Below, one piece after another: positions 1 through 8,115 of a stretch of DNA of 64,000 bases; the stretch's first letter is position 1; each line of letters starts with the position of its first letter. The position numbers and the translations under genes are program-made. Under the pieces are notes generated by a model. It saw only the letters and a program-made list of their open reading frames with translations. It searched no databases and was not told the origin of the DNA. Origin of the DNA: an uncultured Spirochaetales bacterium (lineage in GTDB: Bacteria > Spirochaetota > Spirochaetia > Sphaerochaetales > Sphaerochaetaceae); the NCBI GenBank assembly GCA_949293595.1, contig CASFDW010000001.1, positions 248,001-312,000 on the forward strand, written 5' to 3'.

Positions 1-735
1 TGCTGCAACCAGATAGAACGGAACGGAGATGCCTCCGTAGCGTGCCGCCCGGTCCTGTGCTCCCGCGGCCCTCATCTTGAAGCCTATCGTGGTCTTCCAC
101 ATGAGGATGAAGATGATGACGGCAAGAACGACCGCTATCACAAGCCCGTAGTGCAGACGTCCCGAAATCCTTCCAAGCCATGCGTTCCCGCTCAGCCTCA
201 TCGACTGCGGGGTGCCTCCCCCGCTCATCTTTTCAGCCGGATCCATCATGACGACGCGCAGGCAGAACGTGTAGAACTGTGCCGCAATATAATTGAGCAT
301 CACTGTCGACAGGAGTTCCGACACCTTCAGTTTTGCCTTGAGTATTCCAGGGATGAACCCCCATGCCGCACCTCCGAGCACCGATGCAAAAAGCGCGAGC
401 GGAAGCAGAAGCGGACGCGGAAGATCCGGAGCGGCGAGCGCAACAGCGGTGAAGGAAAGGATTCCCATCGCCATCTGGCCCTCTGCCCCGATGTTTATTA
501 TCCCGCTGCGGTATGCGACCGAGATTCCGATTGCGATTATGCAGAGCGGAATCGCTCTGATCAGGACCTCGGTGATATGCAGGCTCCGCGTGAGCGGAAG
601 TATGCAGATCGTATAGAAGGTTTTGCCTATATCCGCTCCGATGACAAGCAGTATCACACAGCTCAAAGCCATGGCCGCGAGGGCGGACAGTATGATTATC
701 GCTATCTTATAGCCGATTTTGAAACCTTTAGTCAT
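1..735 (-). CDS. BMP-type (nucleoside/riboflavin-like) ABC transporter permease, 3' part cut by window edge
   Basis: Translating the minus strand from the ATG at 735 gives 245 codons that run off base 1 with no stop. The start MTKGFKIGYKIAIIILSA is followed by several hydrophobic helices and the segment SGIINIGAEGQMAMG, which is typical of inner-membrane permeases of the BmpC/NupP/RfuC type (same superfamily as RbsC). It overlaps the upstream ATPase gene by 8 nt, so the two are translationally coupled. A second permease probably follows outside the window. The substrate cannot be read from the sequence: nucleosides or riboflavin are the known options for this family in spirochaetes. Confidence 0.85.
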   Translation of the reverse strand, partial: MTKGFKIGYKIAIIILSALAAMALSCVILLVIGADIGKTFYTICILPLTRSLHITEVLIRAIPLCIIAIGISVAYRSGIINIGAEGQMAMGILSFTAVALAAPDLPRPLLLPLALFASVLGGAAWGFIPGILKAKLKVSELLSTVMLNYIAAQFYTFCLRVVMMDPAEKMSGGGTPQSMRLSGNAWLGRISGRLHYGLVIAVVLAVIIFILMWKTTIGFKMRAAGAQDRAARYGGISVPFYLVAA

Positions 736-2251
736 CTTGAGCTACTCCTGCCATTAGAATACCCAGGGTACGCCTGTTGGCTTCCTCTCTGGGAAGAACC
801 TTCTGGATGCGGCCCTTGTAAATGACCGCGACGCGGTCGGAAAGATTGATGATCTCGTCCAATTCCTCGCTTATCAGGAGTATGCCCACCCCTTCCCTCC
901 TTTTTTGGAGCAGCTGCTGGTGGATGAACTCCACCGCGCCGAGATCTAGTCCCCTGGTGGGATAGACGGCGATCAGGAACCTGGCCCCACGGGTCAGCTC
1001 CCTTGCGAGGATTACCTTCTGGATGTTTCCTCCGGAAAGGGAACCACCGGCCGTGTTGATCCCGGGGCTTCTTATGTCGAAATCATTCCTGAGATCGGTC
1101 GCGTTCTTATCGATTGATTTCTTCTTCAAAAGCCTTTTGATAGAGAAGGGCTTTTTCTCGACATCCTTCAAAACAAGATTTTCCCTGATCGAAAAGGCCG
1201 GCACTATCCCCTCTATGTTCCTTTCTTCGGGGATGTAACCCATACCGTTTTCAATGACCTGGTTCGGATTGAGGTTCGAGATATCCTTGCCGTAGAACAT
1301 TATGGACCCCGATTCGACCGCCCTGATGCCGTTTATGGCCTCGGCGAGCTCCCTCTGTCCGTTGCCGCTCACTCCGGCAAGTCCGATGATCTCCCCGCTC
1401 CGCACCTGGAGCGAGAGATGGTCGAGCGCCAGATTCCCCCTGTCTCCATTCACACAGAGGTCCCTGACGTCGAGCACGACCCCGCCATGCATGTCCGGTT
1501 CCTCGTTTTTTGGAAGCTCGACCTCATGACCGGTCATCTTCGCCGCTATCTCGCTGGGGGAATAGTCGTCCGTGTTCCCACTGAACACAACCCTGCCGTG
1601 GCGGAGTATGGTGACCTTGTTCGAAAGAGCCTTGACCTCCTGGAGTTTGTGGGAGATGAATATTATCGAAAGCTCCCTGGACATGTTCTTCAACAGGACT
1701 ATCAGCTCGTCCGTCTCCTGCGGGGTCAGCGCACTTGTGGGCTCGTCGAGGATTAGGAACTTAGCACCGAGGCTGAGCGTCTTCACAAGCTCGACCCTCT
1801 GCTGCTCGCCAACGCTGAGCTGCCATATGTACGCATCGGGATTCACGGCCAGACCGTATCTCGTACTTACCTCCACCACCCTCTCGCGCACCATTTTCAA
1901 ATCGAGGATGCCATGCTTCCAGGCCTTCTTGTAGCCCAGCGCGACATTCTCCGTAACTGTCATGTTCTGAACAAGCATGTACTGCTGATGAACCATTCCG
2001 AGACCTGCATTGAAAGCATCCTCCGGACCGCGGAACCTGACCTCGTTGCCGTTGATCAGTATCCTTCCCTCGTCCTGCTGGTAGATGCCCATGAGTATGT
2101 TCATCAGAGTGGTCTTTCCGGCGCCGTTCTCACCAACCAGGGCAAGAACCTCGCCTTCTCCGACGCTGATTGAAATATCGTCGGCGGCAAGGACACCGGG
2201 AAACCGCTTGGTTATGTGTTCCATCTTGAGGCTTGTTATTCTGTTGTCCAT
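728..2251 (-). CDS. BMP-type ABC transporter ATP-binding protein with two fused ATPase domains
   Basis: 507 residues, the normal size for the tandem-ATPase subunit of ribose/nucleoside-type importers (YufO, NupO, RfuB). Domain 1 carries Walker A GENGAGKTT near residue 40, signature LSVGEQQRVE and Walker B FLILDEPTSAL. Domain 2 has a degenerate Walker A (GVSGNGQRE), signature LSGGNIQK and a changed Walker B (FLIAVYPTRGLD). One competent and one degenerate site is usual in this family. It works at the inner face of the membrane with the permease that overlaps its 3' end and the binding protein encoded just upstream. Confidence 0.92.
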   Translation of the reverse strand: MDNRITSLKMEHITKRFPGVLAADDISISVGEGEVLALVGENGAGKTTLMNILMGIYQQDEGRILINGNEVRFRGPEDAFNAGLGMVHQQYMLVQNMTVTENVALGYKKAWKHGILDLKMVRERVVEVSTRYGLAVNPDAYIWQLSVGEQQRVELVKTLSLGAKFLILDEPTSALTPQETDELIVLLKNMSRELSIIFISHKLQEVKALSNKVTILRHGRVVFSGNTDDYSPSEIAAKMTGHEVELPKNEEPDMHGGVVLDVRDLCVNGDRGNLALDHLSLQVRSGEIIGLAGVSGNGQRELAEAINGIRAVESGSIMFYGKDISNLNPNQVIENGMGYIPEERNIEGIVPAFSIRENLVLKDVEKKPFSIKRLLKKKSIDKNATDLRNDFDIRSPGINTAGGSLSGGNIQKVILARELTRGARFLIAVYPTRGLDLGAVEFIHQQLLQKRREGVGILLISEELDEIINLSDRVAVIYKGRIQKVLPREEANRRTLGILMAGVAQDD

Positions 2252-2291
2252 AAATGTAAAAAGCTACCGTATCCGGTTGGAATAAAGGAAT

Positions 2292-2315
2292 ACCGGGGGA
2301 CGGACGCCCCCCGGT
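2292..2315 (-). promoter_or_regulatory. GC-rich intercistronic hairpin between binding protein and ATPase genes
   Basis: The arms 2292-2299 and 2308-2315 form a perfect 8-bp stem (ACCGGGGG / CCCCCGGT) in the 70-nt gap after the binding-protein stop. No long U-run follows at once. It probably stabilises the upstream mRNA 3' end or partly stops transcription, giving more binding protein than ATPase. Confidence 0.6.
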
Positions 2316-2321
2316 CTGGAA

Positions 2322-3344
2322 TCAGAGGGTTGAATAATCAACGCTGGACCAGTTGGCGAGCACGCCGGCACTGGCTTCGAACGACGCGAGGGCCTCATCG
2401 ACAGCCGCCTTGGCTTCCGCCGACACCTTGTCCTCGAGGGCCGGATTGTATTCAAACACGAATCCGCCGTTGTTGAAATTCATCGGGATGCACTCGCCGC
2501 CCTTGACTCCGGCCTCAAGCTTTTCCACGAGACCTACGATCACGGCCGCATAGTTGTAGGAGGATGCCGCAAGACACTTTGCCTTTCCCTCCTCGGTCGT
2601 CAGCTGCGCGAGATCCTGTCCGAGCCAGAGCGCCGTCGGACTTTCAGCGGTCGCCCTGAGGGCTCCGATGGCCTGCTGGGAGGAGCCGGTGAGCACGTCC
2701 GCACCGTTCTGGATCTGGCTTGTCGCGATTTCTCCCGCCTTCACGTAATCGGAGAACGAACCGGAATGGGTCACAAGGATCTTCGCGGATGGGTTCACCT
2801 TCTGCACACCGAGCACGAAGCCCCTGTTGTACCTTGCCGCATCACCACCGTCGACAGGTCCGACGAGACCGACGATGCCAGACTTCGTTGTAAGGCCTGC
2901 AATGAGTCCGGAAAGATATCCTGTCTCCTCGCTCTCCGGCATGTATGTGAACACGTTCGCAGGTCCGATCTCGCTGCTCGTTCCAAATGCGAACGATACA
3001 TCGGGATATTCCTCGGCAAGTTCAAGAATGATGTTCTTGTACTGCGCGCCGTGGCCGATTATGAGGTCGTAACCATCCGCCACATACTGCCTTGCTATGG
3101 ATCCCGCATCGACGACGGCCATCTTCTCGGAATAGCTGTAGTCGATCTTTCCTGGCAGCTGCTCCATTGCGGACATGATACCGTCATGCATGGCCTGGCA
3201 CCATCCCTTGTCGTCGATCGTGTTCTCGATTATGAGAGCGATCTTGATCGTGTCGTCGGACGACTCCTTTGTCTCCTGGGCGCCGCCGGCGAATACGCTC
3301 GTTGCAAGCAACAGGACGAGGGCGAAAACTAAAAACTTCTTCAT
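2322..3344 (-). CDS. BMP family ABC transporter substrate-binding protein (RfuA/PnrA-like)
   Basis: 340 residues. The signal peptide MKKFLVFALVLLLATSVFA is followed by mature GGAQETKE. There is no lipobox cysteine, so this is a signal-peptidase-I export signal, unlike the lipoproteins of Treponema. The body has BMP-family features: KIALIIENTIDDKGW at the start of domain 1, YDLIIGHGAQYK, and a GLVGPVDGGDAARYNRGFVLG segment in the ligand cleft. It captures the ligand in the periplasm for the ATPase and permease encoded downstream. The family includes nucleoside and riboflavin binders, and I cannot decide between them. Its leader carries an elaborate RNA structure and an extended -10 promoter. 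Confidence 0.9.
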   Translation of the reverse strand: MKKFLVFALVLLLATSVFAGGAQETKESSDDTIKIALIIENTIDDKGWCQAMHDGIMSAMEQLPGKIDYSYSEKMAVVDAGSIARQYVADGYDLIIGHGAQYKNIILELAEEYPDVSFAFGTSSEIGPANVFTYMPESEETGYLSGLIAGLTTKSGIVGLVGPVDGGDAARYNRGFVLGVQKVNPSAKILVTHSGSFSDYVKAGEIATSQIQNGADVLTGSSQQAIGALRATAESPTALWLGQDLAQLTTEEGKAKCLAASSYNYAAVIVGLVEKLEAGVKGGECIPMNFNNGGFVFEYNPALEDKVSAEAKAAVDEALASFEASAGVLANWSSVDYSTL

Positions 3345-3357
3345 AGCAAACCGCCTT

Positions 3358-3480
3358 GTTTACGGAAATAAGAGCGAACCCGTAAACGAGGTCTCTCCTT
3401 TAAAAGATTGAGAAGCACAGGCTTCTTATTCATCAGGTGGGGATTTGCACCCCTTGAGACTTGATCCCTGACAATCTCTT
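3358..3480 (-). promoter_or_regulatory. Structured 5' leader of the BMP operon, candidate riboswitch of unassigned class
   Basis: On the minus strand a 9-bp closing helix P1 (3472-3480 with 3402-3410, one G-U) encloses two arms. P2 pairs 3467-3471 with 3433-3437 and is extended by a GGGG/CCCC hairpin (3450-3453 with 3439-3442). P3 is a 6-bp hairpin (3421-3426 with 3411-3416). J1/2 and J3/1 are closed up and J2/3 is 6 nt. A second hairpin (3380-3387 with 3358-3365, 8 bp) lies just before the ribosome binding site and could be the expression platform. It lacks the conserved bases of the FMN, purine, TPP and cobalamin aptamers as I know them. Confidence 0.55.
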
Positions 3481-3493
3481 CATCTATTCATTG

Positions 3494-3502
3494 ATTATAC
3501 CA
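3494..3502 (-). promoter_or_regulatory. Extended -10 promoter of the BMP operon
   Basis: Minus-strand TGGTATAAT is a perfect -10 box with the TGn extension. The -35 region is weak. The predicted start near 3487 lies 7 nt before the P1 helix of the leader. The rest of the gap up to about 3745 is AT-rich and I see no gene in it. Confidence 0.65.
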
Positions 3503-3746
3503 TCAAACAAAAGCCAATTGGAATTATTTTGACGGGGTTTCCAAGCCGAATACTACAAAATATTCCGTTTTTCCCAAATTTGCATCATAAGAAAATGCAT
3601 GAAACCACAAAATGCAACAGCATGTATCACGGATGCAGGTTACATGCTACATAAAGACAACAAAAAAAAGTGCGGCATCCGAAGGACCAATAGATAAAAT
3701 CATATCGATATTTTTTTATAAATATCTATATTACAATAAATTATTT

Positions 3747-3775
3747 TGCTTTTGGCTTTTTTGTATGTTATCATT
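3747..3775 (+). promoter_or_regulatory. Sigma70-type promoter of the 3799 methyltransferase
   Basis: TTGCTT, a 17-nt spacer and TATCAT, followed by an AAGGAGG ribosome site 7 nt before the ATG. Confidence 0.5.
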
Positions 3776-3798
3776 TACCAAACAAAGGAGGATAAAAG

Positions 3799-4386
3799 AT
3801 GATTGAAGCCATTTATGATACGAACGCCAGCCTGTTCATAGACTCCTGGCTCACGGCAGACATGCAGGAACAGTACGGGGAGTTTGAAAAACATCTCAGA
3901 CCAGGTGCGAAAATCCTGGACGGCGGCTGCGGAAGCGGAAGGGACACACTCTATTTTCTGCAGAAAGGTTACGATGTGAAGGCGTTCGATCCCTCCAAGG
4001 AGATGATCAAGTACGCATCCGAATTCACCGGCATAAAAATAAGCGAGGGCAAATGGGAGACACTCGACGCGAAGGAAGCCTACGACGGAATATGGGCGAG
4101 CGCATCGCTTTATCATGTCTCAAGAGCGGATATGGCGCCTACATTCAAAAGGATTTCCGACGCGCTGAAAAGCAAGGGCATCCTATTTGCTTCATTCAGA
4201 GACCGTCCGGATGATTTCGTCGACAGCGAAGGAAGGGCCCTGACCAGCTTCGACAAGGTGACATTCACGGACTTCCTGTCCACGCTCGGACTGTTCGACA
4301 TCCTCAAGCTCGAGGAAAGGGTCGACACGAGGAAGGACAAGAAAAACGAGAAGTGGCTCTTCGCATTCCTCCAGAAGAAGATCTAG
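3799..4386 (+). CDS. Class I SAM-dependent methyltransferase
   Basis: 195 residues. SAM-binding motif I is ILDGGCGSGRDT (residues about 35-46), followed by the acidic end of strand 2 in VKAFDPSKEM and motif DGIWASASLYHV. It resembles the small cytosolic methyltransferases often annotated TehB-like or UbiE-like. The substrate is not evident. The start is well supported by AAGGAGG. It converges on azlD, with the 3' ends overlapping by 4 nt. Confidence 0.85.
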   Translation: MIEAIYDTNASLFIDSWLTADMQEQYGEFEKHLRPGAKILDGGCGSGRDTLYFLQKGYDVKAFDPSKEMIKYASEFTGIKISEGKWETLDAKEAYDGIWASASLYHVSRADMAPTFKRISDALKSKGILFASFRDRPDDFVDSEGRALTSFDKVTFTDFLSTLGLFDILKLEERVDTRKDKKNEKWLFAFLQKKI

Positions 4387-4682
4387 ACAAGAAGCAGCAG
4401 TGTCGTTGCGGCGAGCGCGAAAAGGATCGATACGATCATAGGCTTTTTGAGGAAGCTGGAAACGAACGCCGCGACTATCCCCCCCAGCCCGGCATACCAT
4501 TGGATACCGAAATCCGTCAGGGCGAGGGGGAATATCAATGCCCCGAGCGATGCTATGGGAAGAAGAAGCATGCATTTCTTCATAAACCGGGGCATGTTGT
4601 CCAGCCCCCTTACGAAAAGAGGCACCATCCTCGGCAGCATCGTCGCAACCGAGCATAGCAGGATCATCAGATACTTATTCAT
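4383..4682 (-). CDS. azlD: AzlD-type branched-chain amino acid exporter, small subunit
   Basis: 99 residues with three or four hydrophobic helices and the typical AzlD stretch ATMLPRMVPLFVRG near the N-terminus. With AzlC it forms a membrane exporter for branched-chain amino acids or their analogues. It begins inside the 3' end of azlC (8-nt overlap), so the two are co-translated. No regulator gene is adjacent. Confidence 0.85.
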   Translation of the reverse strand: MNKYLMILLCSVATMLPRMVPLFVRGLDNMPRFMKKCMLLLPIASLGALIFPLALTDFGIQWYAGLGGIVAAFVSSFLKKPMIVSILFALAATTLLLLV

Positions 4683-5379
4683 CTCCCAGCACCTCCTCGT
4701 CAGTATAGATCAAAGCCGCAAAAAGCATTGCAGCGACCATGGAGATGATGAACGAAAGCCCGGTGGAAAGACCGAAGACCAATATGAAAAGCGAATTCAG
4801 GGCCGCTGATACGAAAAGGACCGCAAAGACCTTCCAGTTGTTTTTCGCCTCCCCTCCCAAAAGCGAGGCGAACATCGCGTAGACGGTTATCACCGCAGCC
4901 TTCTGTACCACATCGGGAAGGAAGTTCCCGGCCAGAAAGCCCACGGCGGTCCCTGACACCCAGCCGGAATAGGATGTGAATATCAGACCGCAGATATACC
5001 TGAAGGGAAGCTTCCTGCCTTTGAACGACGCAACGGCGAAATTCTCGTCGGTGACACCGAAGCCCGTGACAAGCCTGCGCCAGACGCTCTTTTTATCCTC
5101 CAGATGCGGATAAAGGCTTGTGGACATGAAGATGTAGCGGGTGTTGATGAAGAACACCGAAATGAGTATCTCCATGAGAAACGAACCGGCGTTGTACAGG
5201 TTCATCATCAGGAACTGCCCGCTTCCAGAATAATTCGTAAGGCTTATGAGGACGGACTGGACGAAATCGAGACCGCTAGTCCTTGTGAGCAGCCCGAAGG
5301 CTATCGCAGTGGTGAAATACCCGAGGAATATCGGAAGACCGTCCCTGATCCCCTCTTTCGCCGTCAAAGAAGATTCCAT
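4675..5379 (-). CDS. azlC: AzlC family amino acid exporter, large subunit
   Basis: 234 residues from the ATG at 5379. A longer frame from a TTG at 5415 has no ribosome site and adds residues absent from typical AzlC. The family start is visible (KEGIRDGLPIFLGYF), followed by multiple transmembrane helices. AzlC is the main pore subunit of the AzlCD exporter, known from Bacillus azaleucine resistance. It is paired with azlD downstream and divergent from the ABC-F gene. Confidence 0.88.
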   Translation of the reverse strand: MESSLTAKEGIRDGLPIFLGYFTTAIAFGLLTRTSGLDFVQSVLISLTNYSGSGQFLMMNLYNAGSFLMEILISVFFINTRYIFMSTSLYPHLEDKKSVWRRLVTGFGVTDENFAVASFKGRKLPFRYICGLIFTSYSGWVSGTAVGFLAGNFLPDVVQKAAVITVYAMFASLLGGEAKNNWKVFAVLFVSAALNSLFILVFGLSTGLSFIISMVAAMLFAALIYTDEEVLGDE

Positions 5380-5459
5380 GCGCACTATCTTAGCCACAAG
5401 GGCCGACACTTTCAAGAACGCCGGCTTTTCTTAAATGCGATTCTTGTTTATCATCTCTG

Positions 5460-7328
5460 ATGATGAATCTCTTAAGCGTGGAAAACCTTGAAAAGACAGT
5501 GAAGGACGAACCTCTTTTCTCCAATCTCACATTCGGCTTGGAGGAAAGGGACAAGGTCGGCATTGTCGGCAAAAACGGAGCCGGAAAGTCAACTCTTCTG
5601 AAAATCCTAGCAGGACGCATGCGTGCGGACGAAGGAAAGATAAGCATGAAAAACGGCACAGTGGTGTCGTTTCTGGAGCAGAACGTCACATATGCCCCGG
5701 AAGAGACGGTCGGCTCGTATTTCCTCAAGGCGGACAGTCCATACCTTGACAAGCTGAAAAAATATGACGAGGCTATCGCATCCGGAGACGAAAAGACATA
5801 CACAAGGCTCTACGATGAGATTGAAAAGGAAAACCTCTGGGATATGGAAAGGTCCTACCAGGCGCTTCTCGAAGAGTTTGCCGCCGGATGCGGACCGGAC
5901 GACCTTGTTGAAAACCTTTCTGGCGGGCAGCGAAAGAAGATGGCCCTGGCAAGGGCGCTCTCCCTACGTGCCGACCTGCTGCTGCTTGACGAACCGACGA
6001 ACCATCTGGACATAAAAACGATCGAGAAGCTTGAGGACATGCTTACAAAGACCGACAAGACCGTCATGATCGTCACGCACGACAGGCACATCCTCAATAC
6101 CGTCTGCTCGGTGATCTTCGAGCTCGACAGGGCCTCCTTCTTCATCCATCCGGGTTCGTTCCAGTCCTATCTCGAGCGCAGGAGCGAAAGGATATCGATG
6201 CTCCAGAAGGAGCAGGACAGGATCAAGAAGATACTTGAAAGGGAGCTGAAGTGGCTTTCGCGCGGTCCGAAGGCCCGTACCGGGAAGGACAAGAACCGCA
6301 AGGACAGGATCGATTCGATGCTCGGCATGAGGCAGGACGTGCAGGATGAAAGGCAGAAGGAATTCTCCAGCCTTTCCCGCAGGCTCGGAAAGAAGATCCT
6401 CGAGATAGACGGCATAAGCAAGGCATACGATGGAAAAAAACTGTTCTCCGACTTCTCGTTCTCGTTCGTCAAAGGAATGAGGATAGGTCTTGTCGGTGAC
6501 AACGGGAGCGGCAAGTCCACATTGCTGGACATAATGACAGGAAACCTCGCCCCGGACGAAGGATCCGTAGACATAGGAGTCAATACGGTATTCGGCTATT
6601 ACGATCAGGCGGGACGGGAGCTGAGCGGGGAAAAGACCGTTATGGAATACATACTGGACATCGCGGAGAAGATATGTCTTGCAGACGGGGAAATCGTCTC
6701 CGCCGCACGCTTTCTTGAGTTGTTCGGCTTTCCCCAGAACATGCACAGGTCTCCAATAAACCTTTTATCCGGAGGGGAAAGAAGAAGGCTGTATCTTATC
6801 TCAATGCTTGTGAGGAACCCCAATTTCCTGGTGCTTGACGAGCCGACAAACGATCTGGACCTCGCAACAATGGAAAATCTGGAGGAGTATTGCACCTCAT
6901 TCCAGGGTTGTCTTGTCATATGTTCGCACGACAGGACGTTCTTGGACATCACCACCGACATGCTTTTCGTAATCGAGGATGGCAAGGTCCTGCTCTACCC
7001 CGGACATTTCAGCGAATGGAAGGAATGGAGGAAGGAGAAGGAAGAGGAGGAAAAGCGGCTCCAGACCCCGTACAAGGAGAAAAAGGACAGTCGTCCGGCA
7101 AAAGAGAAAAAAGGTCTGAGCTACAAGGAAAAGAAAGAAAAGGAATCACTTGAGCTGGAAATAGCCGCACTCGAGGAAGAGAAGGCGGCGCTGGAGGCTT
7201 CTTTCTCCACGATGGCCCCGGATGATTTCAAGACTCTCAACGAAAACACGCTCCGCTACGACGAGGTCGGCCGGCTCATAGACGAAAAAACCTCCAGATG
7301 GCTGTATCTGGAGGACATGGACAACTAA
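5460..7328 (+). CDS. ABC-F family ATPase, Uup-like
   Basis: 622 residues with two ABC domains and no membrane segment. Domain 1 has GKNGAGKSTLL, LSGGQRKKMALARAL and LLLDEPTNHLD. Domain 2 has GDNGSGKSTLL, LSGGERRRLYLISML and LVLDEPTNDLD. A charged linker joins them, and residues from about 520 form a Lys/Glu-rich coiled coil like the C-terminal domain of Uup. ABC-F proteins act on ribosomes, and Uup is also linked to branched DNA intermediates. There is no Shine-Dalgarno before the tandem ATG ATG. A TATCAT box ends 5 nt before the first ATG, so the mRNA may be leaderless. Confidence 0.92.
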   Translation: MMNLLSVENLEKTVKDEPLFSNLTFGLEERDKVGIVGKNGAGKSTLLKILAGRMRADEGKISMKNGTVVSFLEQNVTYAPEETVGSYFLKADSPYLDKLKKYDEAIASGDEKTYTRLYDEIEKENLWDMERSYQALLEEFAAGCGPDDLVENLSGGQRKKMALARALSLRADLLLLDEPTNHLDIKTIEKLEDMLTKTDKTVMIVTHDRHILNTVCSVIFELDRASFFIHPGSFQSYLERRSERISMLQKEQDRIKKILERELKWLSRGPKARTGKDKNRKDRIDSMLGMRQDVQDERQKEFSSLSRRLGKKILEIDGISKAYDGKKLFSDFSFSFVKGMRIGLVGDNGSGKSTLLDIMTGNLAPDEGSVDIGVNTVFGYYDQAGRELSGEKTVMEYILDIAEKICLADGEIVSAARFLELFGFPQNMHRSPINLLSGGERRRLYLISMLVRNPNFLVLDEPTNDLDLATMENLEEYCTSFQGCLVICSHDRTFLDITTDMLFVIEDGKVLLYPGHFSEWKEWRKEKEEEEKRLQTPYKEKKDSRPAKEKKGLSYKEKKEKESLELEIAALEEEKAALEASFSTMAPDDFKTLNENTLRYDEVGRLIDEKTSRWLYLEDMDN

Positions 7329-7792
7329 AACCTGTCGGAATCGTCGGAGATGAGCTCGACGTCGTTGGATTTCACCGACACATGCTTTCTTAAAAACGGA
7401 TTCAGACCGAGGAAGGTCTTCTTGAACTCCTCCTCGCTGTCCTTGAGCGCGGCCTGCCATACGGGCCCGAACCCCGGGCTGTTCATAGTAAGGCGCTCGG
7501 CCGCAGTCTGGTACACCTCCAGCCTCTGCATCTCCTTCCTTCCCGGCTTCTGGCTCATGGTCTGGAGCGAAACACGGAGGTTCTCGTTCTGCTTCTTCAG
7601 CTCCTCGTTCTCGCTCTTGAGCTTCGTGAGCCCCTCGCTCTCGAGCTCCATCCTGTCGGTGAGCATCTTCTTAAGACGAGCTATCTCATCCTTCGATGCC
7701 TTCTTCGCACTGGCGTTCCTGGCCGCCAGAACTATCGCAAGGACCACCGCGACGGCAAGTCCCACTATCAACCCTGTAAGAAAATCGTTCAT
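7325..7792 (-). CDS. Hypothetical protein with N-terminal membrane anchor and coiled coil
   Basis: 155 residues. Residues 1-24 form one transmembrane helix (DFLTGLIVGLAVAVVLAIVL). Residues about 30-85 are a heptad-rich coiled coil (ELESEGLTKLKSENEELKK). The C-terminal 60 residues are mixed and end DDSDRF. The arrangement recalls YhcB/DUF1043-type envelope proteins, but I do not recognise the family. Its 3' end overlaps the ABC-F stop by 4 nt on the opposite strand. No clear ribosome site precedes the ATG. Confidence 0.65.
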   Translation of the reverse strand: MNDFLTGLIVGLAVAVVLAIVLAARNASAKKASKDEIARLKKMLTDRMELESEGLTKLKSENEELKKQNENLRVSLQTMSQKPGRKEMQRLEVYQTAAERLTMNSPGFGPVWQAALKDSEEEFKKTFLGLNPFLRKHVSVKSNDVELISDDSDRF

Positions 7793-7902
7793 AAGACAAG
7801 TTTAAGCCAATCGGGACAAAAAAGAAATACTTGTCATCCACAGGTTGGATTCATAATATGACTTCACATTTTCACCAAATCAATTTAATATGGGGTCATA
7901 TC

Positions 7903-7985
7903 GCCCGGGTGGTGGAATGGTAGACACAAAGGACTTAAAATCCTTTGACCTCACGGTCGTACGGGTCCGAGTCCCGTCCCGGGCA
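7903..7985 (+). tRNA. tRNA-Leu (anticodon UAA)
   Basis: Acceptor arms GCCCGGG and CCCGGGC pair fully, with A73 at 7985. The anticodon stem AAGGA/TCCTT holds the loop CTTAAAA, giving UAA. There is a long variable arm and a T-arm with the loop TCCGAGT. 83 nt, as expected for a class II tRNA. CCA is not encoded. Confidence 0.95.
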
Positions 7986-8115
7986 TAAAAACAGTATGAT
8001 ACAAAACAATGACCCGGCCTGAAAAATCGTTTTATTTACGCACCAAGAAAAAAAAGGGTCACGTGTCCGCTTCCCAACACATTGTGAGACTGTGCCGGAG
8101 ACAGGAAGAATAATT

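Noticed and set aside
3358-3480. FMN (RFN) riboswitch for the BMP operon
   Set aside because: The conserved RFN segments, such as AGGAUAUGCUUCGGGGCA, are absent although a riboflavin transporter would fit.
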